Assembly: GCA_964392325.1 (NCBI GenBank)
Contig: CAYMPJ010000003.1
Span: 148,361-212,360 of the forward strand
Direction of reading: 5' to 3'
Source of the DNA: CALLPQ01 sp964392325
GTDB lineage: Bacteria; Pseudomonadota; Alphaproteobacteria; Caulobacterales; Parvularculaceae
DNA length: 64,000 nucleotides
Shown here one piece after another: positions 8,437 to 16,868 of the stretch. The position numbers were made by a program, and so were the translations under genes. Below the pieces are notes generated by a model. The model saw only the letters and a list, made by a program, of their open reading frames with translations. It searched no databases and was not told where the DNA came from. Numbering within the stretch: the stretch's first letter is position 1; each line of letters starts with the position of its first letter.

Positions 8437-8955
8437 ATGCCGATAAGACAAATATTAACCGCGCCTAACCCCATTTTGCGTCAAGTATCCAAGCCTGTAG
8501 ATCAGGTTGATGATGAGCTGCGTGCGCTGATGGATGATATGCTGGAGACTATGTATGACGCCCCCGGAATTGGGTTAGCGGCGATACAGGTAGGGGTCCC
8601 TGTTCGTGTAATTGTCATGGATCTCGCTGGCGAAGGAGAAGAACCGGCTCCGCGCCATTATGTAAATCCCGAAATCACGAATCCTGCAGAAGAAACAAGT
8701 GTTTACGAAGAGGGTTGCCTGTCTGTGCCTGATATATACGAGGCTGTGGACCGGCCAGAAACATGCACAATTACCTATCTGGATTACGATGGGAAAGAAT
8801 GTAGCGTTGAGGCAACAGGTATGCTCGCGACTTGCATTCAGCATGAGATGGATCATCTGGAGGGCGTTTTATTCATCGATCACCTCTCTCGCCTAAAGCG
8901 GGAACGCATCTTAAAACGCCTTAAAAAAGAACAGAAATTCTCGGCGTCTGCCTGA
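8437..8955 (+). CDS. def: peptide deformylase
   Basis: This removes the N-formyl group from nascent proteins. All three signature motifs are present: GIGLAAIQ (about 44-51), EGCLS (92-96, metal-binding Cys 94) and QHEMDH (135-140, two metal-binding His and the catalytic Glu). I chose ATG at 8437 because family members begin near MPIR.IL; an in-frame TTG at 8401 would add 12 residues, and neither has a strong Shine-Dalgarno. At 172 residues the length is typical. It lies upstream of fmt, the conserved def-fmt pairing. Confidence 0.96.
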   Translation: MPIRQILTAPNPILRQVSKPVDQVDDELRALMDDMLETMYDAPGIGLAAIQVGVPVRVIVMDLAGEGEEPAPRHYVNPEITNPAEETSVYEEGCLSVPDIYEAVDRPETCTITYLDYDGKECSVEATGMLATCIQHEMDHLEGVLFIDHLSRLKRERILKRLKKEQKFSASA

Positions 8956-9074
8956 TTTAAGAGAGCGTTCATTATCGGGGTGATCGTTAAATTGGGTTGG
9001 TGGGTTTTGTACTGGCTTTCATTTTATTGTGCGGTGATGCACATAAAACACGTCATAAATAGGGAAGTAATACC

Positions 9075-10037
9075 ATGCGTATCGCCTTTATGGGGACGCC
9101 AGAGTTTTCAGTGCCAATCTTGAGTGCCTTGATTGCTGATGGCCATACCGTTGCGGCTGTCTATACCCAGCCGCCGCGCCCGGCTGGACGTGGTAAAAAA
9201 CTGCGGCCCTCGCCTATCCACCAGATAAGTGATGAGTATGGCCTGGAGGTGCGCACCCCTGTGAACTTTAAGGCCAGTGAGGATATTACCGCTTTTGCGG
9301 AGCTGGGGCTGGATGTTGCTATTGTTGTCGCTTATGGCCTTATTTTGCCCAAGGCCATACTTGATGCGCCCCGGTATGGCTGTCTTAATATCCATGCCTC
9401 CTTGCTACCGCGCTGGCGCGGCGCAGCGCCAATTCACAGGGCGATAATGGCTGGAGATCATGAGACCGGTGTGCAGCTGATGCAGATGGAGACCGGTCTT
9501 GATACAGGTGCGGTATTACTTTCGGAAAATACGGCTATACAATCGCACGATAGCTGTGGCTCGCTTCATGACCGTCTCTCCCACATTGGGGCTGAGATGA
9601 TGCCACGGGCATTAGCCGCCCTTGGGCGGGACTCTCTTGTCGCCACTCCCCAATCTGACGAGGGTATTACCTACGCGAACAAGATTAGTGCGGATGAGGC
9701 CCAATTCGATTGGTCACGTCCGGCCCGGGAACTTGATTGGCATATTAGAGGGCTCTCCCCCTTTCCCGGTGCGTGGTTTTTAGCGCCAGATCCAGCCGGT
9801 GGGCCTCCCGTGCGCATCAAGGCTTTAATGAGTACCCTAAAAAATGAATCCCACGATCAGCGATCAGGTACGATCCTGTCCAGGGATATTTCTCTAGATA
9901 TTGCTTGTGGCGGGAATGCTGAAAGTCGGCGCGAAATCCTATCTATCACAAAATTACAACGCCCGGGTAGGGCCCCGCAAAGTGCCGAAGAGTTTTTACG
10001 CGGCTATCATTTCGAAAATGGAATGACGCTTTTATAG
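9075..10037 (+). CDS. fmt: methionyl-tRNA formyltransferase
   Basis: In 320 residues the N-terminal Rossmann formyltransferase domain starts MRIAFMGTPEFSVPIL and includes the folate-binding and catalytic stretch NIHASLLPRWRGAAPI and the later GAVLLSE region. The C-terminal OB-like domain is about 210-320. The RBS AGGGAAG precedes the ATG. It formylates initiator Met-tRNA, the modification that peptide deformylase, encoded just upstream, later removes. Confidence 0.96.
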   Translation: MRIAFMGTPEFSVPILSALIADGHTVAAVYTQPPRPAGRGKKLRPSPIHQISDEYGLEVRTPVNFKASEDITAFAELGLDVAIVVAYGLILPKAILDAPRYGCLNIHASLLPRWRGAAPIHRAIMAGDHETGVQLMQMETGLDTGAVLLSENTAIQSHDSCGSLHDRLSHIGAEMMPRALAALGRDSLVATPQSDEGITYANKISADEAQFDWSRPARELDWHIRGLSPFPGAWFLAPDPAGGPPVRIKALMSTLKNESHDQRSGTILSRDISLDIACGGNAESRREILSITKLQRPGRAPQSAEEFLRGYHFENGMTLL

Positions 10038-10063
10038 CAATGGCTTTGGGGGTGTTTTAAGGC

Positions 10064-10900
10064 CTAATTAATGGCTTTAAAGAGGCCCCGTTTTGCACAT
10101 CGCAAGCCCTCTGCCTTTTTACAGCGATATGTTGAAAACAATATGCGATCGGCGCGCCCAAGCAGGTTTTCAATGGGGAGATATCCCACGCCGCGTTCTA
10201 AATAACGACTATCAATGGAATTATCCCGATTATCACCCATCACAAAGATGTGGCCCTCTGGCACCTCGAAAATGGGCGTGTTATCGGCAAAATCGCCATC
10301 GGATTGTTCGAATATCTCGTAGGATTTTCCATCGTCCAGTTTTTCTTCATAGTGGGTGACGTTAAGTACACCGCCCCGATAGCTACGATAATCGAAATTG
10401 GCAATCTTTGTGCGCGAGACATTTATCCCGTTCACGAACAGGCTGCCACCGCGATATTGTACGGTGTCACCGGCCAGGCCGACGACACGTTTGATGAAGA
10501 TTTTATTGTCCTGCAACGGGTTCTTAAAAGTGACAACCTCACCGCGTTTGGGGGTGCGCCCAAAAATGCGTCCGTTTTGCCCTGGAAATTTCGGAGCGAG
10601 GGAAAAGGGCACGGTATGGCGGCTATATCCATAGACAAATTTATTGACGACAATGCGGTCGCCAACCTCAAGGGCGGGCTGCATGCTCTCGCTAGGTATG
10701 TAATTCATGCCGAAAAAGAGCAGTCTAAAGGTAAACACCACCCCCAAAACACCAAGAAAGAAAGGCAATTCGGATTTAACATTGTCGAGAAATTTTTGAC
10801 CCGTTGAGTGGGGGCCGCTAGCCGAAACATCGCTCTGGGGATCATGATCGGAGGTGGCCTTAGGTTTAGCCGTCTGCGGTTTGTCCATCTGGCTGGTCAT
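10064..10900 (-). CDS. lepB: signal peptidase I
   Basis: This 278-residue inner-membrane serine protease cleaves signal peptides. The N-terminal tail of about 45 residues is polar and Pro/Asp/Ser-rich, then one membrane span (about 46-66) precedes the nucleophile in IPSESMQP (Ser 72). The general-base lysine is in IFIKRVVG (Lys 137), followed by GLAGDTV. The C-terminal box VMGDNRDNSIDSR is intact. Convergent with fmt and divergent from truA. Single-span topology is usual in this class. Confidence 0.96.
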   Translation of the reverse strand: MTSQMDKPQTAKPKATSDHDPQSDVSASGPHSTGQKFLDNVKSELPFFLGVLGVVFTFRLLFFGMNYIPSESMQPALEVGDRIVVNKFVYGYSRHTVPFSLAPKFPGQNGRIFGRTPKRGEVVTFKNPLQDNKIFIKRVVGLAGDTVQYRGGSLFVNGINVSRTKIANFDYRSYRGGVLNVTHYEEKLDDGKSYEIFEQSDGDFADNTPIFEVPEGHIFVMGDNRDNSIDSRYLERGVGYLPIENLLGRADRILFSTYRCKKAEGLRCAKRGLFKAIN

Positions 10901-10960
10901 AATCGTGAATTTCCCTTAACTAGCTGTGCCTACCTTTTAGTAAATAAGATAAGCCGGTAA

Positions 10961-11704
10961 ATGCAAAGATACAAACTTCTAATCGAATTTGATGGCACGG
11001 ACTACGCTGGCTGGCAACGGCAAAAAAATGCGCCTTCCATTCAAGAGGCGCTCGAAAGCGCGGTGAAGGCGTTTTGCGGCGAACAGCAAGATGTTTGCGG
11101 TGCAGGGCGCACCGATGCCGGGGTTCATGGCATTGCCATGGCCGCCCATGTGGATATCGCCAAACAGACAACTGCTTTTCGGGTGCAACAAGCAATCAAT
11201 TTCCATTTGGGCAAGCAGCCGATCAGTGTGGTTGGAACTGAAGCGATTGAGCCGGACTTTCATGCCCGCTTTTCATGTATGCGGCGCTCCTATCGCTATC
11301 GTATTATTAACCGTCGCCCGCCCTTAACGTTGGACCGGGGGAAGGCATGGCGGATTGTGCCGGACCTTGATGCTGAAGCAATGGCGGGGGCTACGCAAAT
11401 CTTGGTCGGCAAGCACGATTTTACCACCTTTCGCGCGACTATGTGTCAGGCCGCCTCACCGATCAAAACAATTGATAAAATCAGTGTACAGTGTAATCAG
11501 CAGGAAATTACGGTGGATTGCACTGCGCCGTCCTTTTTGCACAATCAAGTGCGCTCAATCGTTGGGGCTTTGGTTGCTGTGGGACAGAAAAAATGGAGCC
11601 AGACAGATTTACAAGCAGCACTGGATGCAAAAGACAGAACCAAAGCCGCGCAAGTGGCTCCGGCCTGCGGCTTGTATTTTTTATCGGCAGATTATGGTCC
11701 GTAA
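10961..11704 (+). CDS. truA: tRNA pseudouridine(38-40) synthase
   Basis: This 247-residue protein has the TruA catalytic motif GAGRTDAGVHG with nucleophile Asp 52. Further TruA signatures are YRYRIINR and, near the end, FLHNQVRSIVGALV. It converts U38-U40 in the anticodon stem-loop of tRNAs. Only about 60 bases separate it from the divergent lepB start, so promoters must overlap. Its 3' end overlaps the convergent methyltransferase gene by 13 bases. Confidence 0.96.
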   Translation: MQRYKLLIEFDGTDYAGWQRQKNAPSIQEALESAVKAFCGEQQDVCGAGRTDAGVHGIAMAAHVDIAKQTTAFRVQQAINFHLGKQPISVVGTEAIEPDFHARFSCMRRSYRYRIINRRPPLTLDRGKAWRIVPDLDAEAMAGATQILVGKHDFTTFRATMCQAASPIKTIDKISVQCNQQEITVDCTAPSFLHNQVRSIVGALVAVGQKKWSQTDLQAALDAKDRTKAAQVAPACGLYFLSADYGP

Positions 11705-12507
11705 AAGCGCTGATCCTTTGATTTTTCAGCCGCTTGCCTTTTGTGTCGATATGGTGTCGCCGGCCTTACCCCCGGTAAAAATGCGCCCGATAGTTTAGGG
11801 CGTATCACATTAAGGGCGCGTTGCGGTTTACCGGTGGCGGGAAGGGCCAGTGATTTTTTTGCTTCCACAATCAAGATGCCACAAAAACCCGGCCATAATT
11901 TCCTGCCGATATTTTCTATTTTTGCGCTATAGCGCAGATTCAATCGCCAATTGAAGGGGGGGTAATGCAAAGCCCTTTTAACATGGATCGGGGTGAATAG
12001 AGAGCGCTCCAGAAGACGATTTAATTGTACGCGCAGCCATGGCCTCCCCGCAGCAAGGGGCGTTGTGTCATATCCGGCCCAAAGCCCGCGCCGTTGAGCG
12101 GCGACAATAATCAATTGTCCATCATCGGCAAGGACGCGCCATACCTCCCGAAGCAGCCGTGTTGAATCACGCACTTCTTCCAGCCCATGTATGATGATGA
12201 TTTTATCCATCGATCGATCCGGAAGTGGCCAAAACCCTTCATGGACAAGGCAGGCACGATTGCTTTGTTCGCGTCCCGTCGCAGGGTGCGGCCAACGCAT
12301 AACCCCTTGTGCATCCGGGGCAAGGGCGATGACACGTCTGGCGGTGGGAAATAAATCTAGCCACGGGGTGGTGTACCCAAAACCGGCAATGCTTTGCTCT
12401 GCACCCTCTCCGCAGATCTGGTTTAGATTTTCCGCAATTGTATCTCGAGCCAGTTTGCCAAGGGGGGCTTCATAAAAATGATGAAGATCGAGAATATCGG
12501 TGCGCAT
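11692..12507 (-). CDS. class I SAM-dependent methyltransferase family protein
   Basis: In 271 residues, the middle shows a Methyltransferase_11-type core: an acidic post-II-type position in PDRSMDKIIIIHGLEE, followed by LLREVWRVLADDGQLIIVA. The glycine motif I is poor (SIAGFGYTTPWL), so SAM binding is plausible rather than proved. A basic C-terminal tail (about 220-271) extends the fold. Gene order (divergent from gloB) is common in alphaproteobacteria, and the protein is typical of that conserved but uncharacterised family. Substrate unknown. Confidence 0.8.
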   Translation of the reverse strand: MRTDILDLHHFYEAPLGKLARDTIAENLNQICGEGAEQSIAGFGYTTPWLDLFPTARRVIALAPDAQGVMRWPHPATGREQSNRACLVHEGFWPLPDRSMDKIIIIHGLEEVRDSTRLLREVWRVLADDGQLIIVAAQRRGLWAGYDTTPLAAGRPWLRVQLNRLLERSLFTPIHVKRALHYPPFNWRLNLRYSAKIENIGRKLWPGFCGILIVEAKKSLALPATGKPQRALNVIRPKLSGAFLPGVRPATPYRHKRQAAEKSKDQRFYGP

Positions 12508-12608
12508 AAGATAGGAGTATAAAACAATCTGGCAAAAGCGCTACACTAAGATCGATTTTCACGTTAAGATAAATATCTGTGCAAAATAGGCGTTTAGGAG
12601 CCGTGTGA

Positions 12609-13376
12609 ATGCCCATCGAAATTTTTCAGTTTCCCTGCCTGTCAGATAATTATGGATATTTGATACGTGACCTCAAAAGCGGACGGGTGGCGGCGATTGA
12701 TACACCTGATGTTGCGGCTATTAATCAAGCACTCGAAAAAAAACAATGGGTGCTGACGGATATTTTTAATACCCATCACCACTTTGACCATGCAGGGGGA
12801 AATCTTGCCCTAAAAGATCAATGGAAATGTAGGATCACGGGGCCAAAAGCGGAAAGCGAGCGCATTCCCGGTATTGATATCGCTGTCGGCGAGGGCGATC
12901 TGGTTCGTCTCGGGGACACCGTTGCGATTATTTATGATACGCCTGGTCATACAGCGGGTCATATTGTTTATCATTTTAAGGATGATGATACCGCTTTTGT
13001 CGGAGATACAATTTTTGCACTTGGTTGTGGCCGTCTTTTCGAGGGTACACCTGCGCAAATGTGGACCTCCTTATCAAAAATTATGAACTGGCCAGAACAG
13101 ACAAAACTATATTGTGCTCATGAATACACCCAGAGTAATGCAAAGTTTGCGTTAAGCGTGGATGGGGAAAACGAGGCCCTCTTGGCGCGAAGTGCAACTA
13201 TTGATGAATTGCGCTCAAAGGGTATACCTACAGTACCATCCACCCTGGCATTGGAGCTTGCTACCAATCCTTTTTTGCGCCCTGATGCACCCGGCGTGCG
13301 TGCGGGCGTAGGGTTAGAAAGGGCAGATATCGTTGAAGTCTTTGCAGAGGTGAGGCGGCGCAAAGATAATTTTTAG
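12609..13376 (+). CDS. gloB: hydroxyacylglutathione hydrolase (glyoxalase II)
   Basis: This 255-residue metallo-beta-lactamase-fold protein has the metal-binding motif THHHFDH (55-61), then DTPGHTAGH and FVGDTIFALGCGR, and the C-terminal glyoxalase II domain with CAHEYTQSNAKFA and the FLRPD stretch. It hydrolyses S-lactoylglutathione to lactate and glutathione in methylglyoxal detoxification. The RBS AGGAG lies 8 bases upstream of the ATG. Confidence 0.95.
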   Translation: MPIEIFQFPCLSDNYGYLIRDLKSGRVAAIDTPDVAAINQALEKKQWVLTDIFNTHHHFDHAGGNLALKDQWKCRITGPKAESERIPGIDIAVGEGDLVRLGDTVAIIYDTPGHTAGHIVYHFKDDDTAFVGDTIFALGCGRLFEGTPAQMWTSLSKIMNWPEQTKLYCAHEYTQSNAKFALSVDGENEALLARSATIDELRSKGIPTVPSTLALELATNPFLRPDAPGVRAGVGLERADIVEVFAEVRRRKDNF

Positions 13377-13460
13377 GTCAGGCGCAGCTTACATAGAAAA
13401 AATTCACAGATTCAAATTCAAAACTATTTACAGTATGAATTCTCCAGATTGGTCGTTCTT

Positions 13461-14888
13461 ATGTTTAAAAAAATATGTTCCCTCGTTCTGTTCTTGAGCG
13501 CTCTTGGTTATGCCGCCATTTTTTCCTTATCGGCACATGCTCAACCGGAACCTTATAAATTCAACGACAAACAAATCTCTCTAACCAATACGCTGATTGA
13601 TCGCGGGTTGGAGGGTAATCAGGCTTATGAAATTCTTGAAAGCCTAACCACACAAATTGGCCCCAGACTTGCCGGCTCGACTTCAGAGGAAAAAGCCCGT
13701 GAATGGGGCGTCAAGAAATTAAAGTCACTTGGCTTTAAAAATGTTCGTATAGAACCTTTTGAAATTCCTTATTGGGAGCGCGTTGTGGAAGAGGCGAAAA
13801 TTACTGCCCCTTTTGCTCAAAAGCTATCAGTGACGGCCTTGGGAAATTCTGTTGCCACGCCAAAAGATGGAATCACAGCGCAGATTGTGCGTTTTGAAAC
13901 ATTGTCCGATCTGATAGAGGCGCCGCTTACCGGATTTGAAGACAAAATTATATTTGTCGATGAGGTCATGACACGTACGCAGGACGGTTCCGGATATGGG
14001 TGGGCCGTCGCAAAACGTTCAGGTGCAGCCAATGAGGCGGGAAAGCGCGGAGCCCTCGCAGCAATCATTCGCTCCGTTGGCACGGATCGTGATCGCCGAA
14101 ACCCTCATACTGGCAATATGCGCTATCAGGACGACGTGAAGAAAGTACCCATTGCAGCCCTTTCAAACCCGGATGCCGATCAGCTAACCCGCGCCATAAA
14201 AATAGCAAAAGAACAAAATGCCGGACCGGTAACCTTGTATTTGCGCGTGGAAGTGATGACCACCAAGAGCGTGCAGTCGGGAAATGTGATTGGAGAAATT
14301 CCCGGTCAAAGCGATGAAGTGATTGTCGTGGGCGGACATCTCGATAGCTGGGATCTGGGAACCGGTGCAATTGATGATGGCGCCGGCGTTGCCATTACCA
14401 TGGCCGCTGCAAAACTGGTTGGCGATTTGCGCGGCAAACCAAAGCGCACAATTCGGGTGATTTTATGGGGCGCTGAAGAAGTTGGTTTATTGGGTGCTCG
14501 CGCTTATGCAAAGGCGCATACGGATGAAATGGAAAAACATATCCTCGCTGCGGAAAGTGATTTTGGTGCCGGGGCTATTTGGCAATTGCAAACGCGCTTT
14601 GGTGAAGCGTCTCTTGGTAAAGCGACAACAATGGCCCGCTATTTACGCCGCATTGGCGTCGGTCCGGGGCACAACGAAGCGCGCGGGGGGCCAGATGTTG
14701 GCCCGCTTCGGGAATTAGGCGTTCCGGTGGTTACTTTATACCAAAATGGCTCTGATTATTTTGATTTTCATCACACCAAAGATGATACACTCGATAAGGT
14801 TGTGCCAAGTGAGCTTTCTCAGAATGTAGCGGCTTATGCGGCAATGATTTATATGGCAAGTGAGATGAGCGGAGATTTTCGCGAATAA
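13461..14888 (+). CDS. exported M28-family zinc peptidase (carboxypeptidase Q-like)
   Basis: From ATG 13461 the protein has 475 residues with an N-terminal signal peptide (KKICSLVLFLSALGYAAIF, then cleavage near AHAQ). A PA-like insert domain precedes the catalytic part. Zinc ligands and base are visible: GGHLDSWDLGTGAIDDGAG, WGAEEVGLLGA, AESDFGAG and the late HHTKDDTLDKV. Such enzymes remove amino acids from peptides in the periplasm or outside the cell. An upstream TTG (13449) is a weaker start. It lies before another exported hydrolase gene. Confidence 0.92.
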   Translation: MFKKICSLVLFLSALGYAAIFSLSAHAQPEPYKFNDKQISLTNTLIDRGLEGNQAYEILESLTTQIGPRLAGSTSEEKAREWGVKKLKSLGFKNVRIEPFEIPYWERVVEEAKITAPFAQKLSVTALGNSVATPKDGITAQIVRFETLSDLIEAPLTGFEDKIIFVDEVMTRTQDGSGYGWAVAKRSGAANEAGKRGALAAIIRSVGTDRDRRNPHTGNMRYQDDVKKVPIAALSNPDADQLTRAIKIAKEQNAGPVTLYLRVEVMTTKSVQSGNVIGEIPGQSDEVIVVGGHLDSWDLGTGAIDDGAGVAITMAAAKLVGDLRGKPKRTIRVILWGAEEVGLLGARAYAKAHTDEMEKHILAAESDFGAGAIWQLQTRFGEASLGKATTMARYLRRIGVGPGHNEARGGPDVGPLRELGVPVVTLYQNGSDYFDFHHTKDDTLDKVVPSELSQNVAAYAAMIYMASEMSGDFRE

Positions 14889-14987
14889 GCGCTGGGTCGG
14901 CCATATAGCGGAGAATATTTGTTTACTGTTTCGGGTTTTTCATCATGGTGTGTCATTGATAAATAGTAACTATGAAAGAAGGTTGCG

Positions 14988-16223
14988 ATGATTTCTTCAG
15001 TTCATTTTCCCGCGCGCGTTTCTATCGCCGGAGCATTATTGTTTCTTGCAACTTCTTGCGCGGCTATCGGCATAGATGATGCGCAAACGACCTTGCCGCA
15101 AGCGGTGGAGGGTGTTCGCGAACAGGCGCAAATTTCTGAGAATAGGGGTCTTGAAAATAGCCCTGAAGCTGCTGACGGGATCATACGCGCAATACCAATG
15201 CCGTCAAAGGCTTTGGATTATTCGAAACCACTTAACCGGATTGTATTTGCCTCCTGCGCGCAACAAAATAATGATCAATCATTATGGGATCGCCTTGCTA
15301 GTGAACAAGCTGATTTAACACTCTATATCGGGGATAATGTTTATGGCGATGTTCGCAGTAACGACCCCGCGCTTCCGGAATTGAAAACGGCCTATATGCG
15401 CCTCGCACAGAGCGAGCCTTTTGCAAGGCTTCGTGCAAGTGCGCCAATGCTAACCGTTTGGGATGATCATGATTACGGCCTAAATGATGCCGGCGTTAAT
15501 TATCCTTATAAAGAGGATAGTCAAAAACTTTTTAATTATGTCTGGGATGTTCCCGCTAACAGTCCGCGCCGTTCGCGTCCGGGGATTTATGAAAGCTGGA
15601 TAATCGGTGAGGAAGGGCGGCGCGTGCAGATTATTATGTTAGATACACGCTATTTTCGCTCGGACTTGATGGCCACTGATGAACGCGGTGCAAAAGGCAA
15701 GGAGCGTTATGTGCCTGATAGTGACCCTTCAAAAACAATGTTAGGCAGCGCGCAATGGGCGTGGCTTGCATCTGAGCTCGAAAAACCGGCAGATTTGCGT
15801 ATTCTGGTTTCTTCTATCCAAGTCATTGCGGAAGGCCATGGGTGGGAAGCGTGGCGTACACTGCCCAATGAGCGCGCGCGTTTATATCAGACCATCGAAG
15901 CTTCTGGTGCAGAACATCTTATAATGTTGTCAGGGGATCGCCATTCTGCTGCTTTCTATGAGCGCGATGACGTGATCGATTATCCATTGTTTGAAGTGAC
16001 CTCAAGTTCGATCAATTTGCCGGCTTCCGTTTGGCGAGCAGAAAGTAACGAGACTCATATTGAGCCCGGTCCCTATCGTCGTGGTGCTATGATTTATGAA
16101 GCTAATTACGGCCTCCTCGATATTGATTGGGAGGCTCAAAGCTTGAATGTAAGTGTAAAGGGCGAAGATGGGTCCGCTTATCTGGAGCGTAAGATCGATT
16201 TTTCTGCTTTGGTTTCCCCCTAA
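14988..16223 (+). CDS. PhoD-like alkaline phosphatase/phosphodiesterase, probable lipoprotein
   Basis: This 411-residue protein starts with a lipoprotein signal whose lipobox is LATSC (Cys 24). The metallophosphatase core is seen in VFASCAQ, LTLYIGDNVYGDV, TVWDDHDYGLNDAG and LSGDRHSAAF, the ligands of PhoD-type enzymes. An RBS GAAGG precedes the ATG. It likely acts on the periplasmic face on phosphomonoesters or diesters. Convergent with the adenosyltransferase gene, separated by only 24 bases. Confidence 0.9.
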   Translation: MISSVHFPARVSIAGALLFLATSCAAIGIDDAQTTLPQAVEGVREQAQISENRGLENSPEAADGIIRAIPMPSKALDYSKPLNRIVFASCAQQNNDQSLWDRLASEQADLTLYIGDNVYGDVRSNDPALPELKTAYMRLAQSEPFARLRASAPMLTVWDDHDYGLNDAGVNYPYKEDSQKLFNYVWDVPANSPRRSRPGIYESWIIGEEGRRVQIIMLDTRYFRSDLMATDERGAKGKERYVPDSDPSKTMLGSAQWAWLASELEKPADLRILVSSIQVIAEGHGWEAWRTLPNERARLYQTIEASGAEHLIMLSGDRHSAAFYERDDVIDYPLFEVTSSSINLPASVWRAESNETHIEPGPYRRGAMIYEANYGLLDIDWEAQSLNVSVKGEDGSAYLERKIDFSALVSP

Positions 16224-16246
16224 GCGTAACCGATCATTTGCAAATT

Positions 16247-16813
16247 TTATTCGCCATTATTTTGCGCGGATTTATGTTTTTGCCAATATGTTTCCGGAAT
16301 CCCAAGGCGTGCAGCTTCAAAGCGGGCGGCGATAAATAAAACATCCGAGAGACGATTTAGATAGGCAAGACCATTGCCTTCAATGTCACTCTCTTGCATG
16401 GCGTTTATCAATGTTCGTTCGGCTCGGCGGGTTACGGCCCGTGCGAGATGTAACCAGGAGATAAGCGCAGACCCACCGGGCAAAATGAATTCCTTTAAGG
16501 GGGGTAAGTTTTCGTTGAGTGTTTGGGCCGCTTCATCAAGACGGGTTAGATGCGCGGGCGTTAGAACGGGGGCACCGGGAAAACATAGGGCGCCGCCAAG
16601 ATCAAATAGATCATGCTGTACGCCCTCTAACAGGTCTCGTAAAACTTCGCCCGGACTATGAGAGAGCACAACGCCGATCCAGCTATTAACCTCATCAACA
16701 TCGCCAAGCAGGGCAATGCGCGGATCAGCCTTTGTAATACGGCTTCCGTCACCGAGCGATGTCTCGCCCTTATCTCCGCCGCGTGTGGTAATTTTTGTTA
16801 ACCGGTCTGCCAA
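16247..16813 (-). CDS. cob(I)alamin adenosyltransferase, PduO type
   Basis: In 188 residues the N-terminal ATP-binding motif TTRGGDKGETSLGDG and the following LGDVDEVNSWIG are diagnostic, as is the C-terminal RRAERTLINA and YLNRLSDVLFIAAR. It transfers adenosyl from ATP to cob(I)alamin, making coenzyme B12. The start appears to be TTG at 16813, preceded at 4 bases by GGAGG. No other B12 genes are in view. Confidence 0.95.
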   Translation of the reverse strand: MADRLTKITTRGGDKGETSLGDGSRITKADPRIALLGDVDEVNSWIGVVLSHSPGEVLRDLLEGVQHDLFDLGGALCFPGAPVLTPAHLTRLDEAAQTLNENLPPLKEFILPGGSALISWLHLARAVTRRAERTLINAMQESDIEGNGLAYLNRLSDVLFIAARFEAARLGIPETYWQKHKSAQNNGE

Positions 16814-16868
16814 AGAGCCTCCATTAAGGAATGCGTTCGAAATTTTTTAAGTTGTGGTTTATCCGGCT

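Noticed and set aside
8981..9123. GTG-started frame overlapping the start of fmt
   Set aside because: No good RBS, runs out of frame into fmt and has no recognisable pattern beyond a short hydrophobic run.
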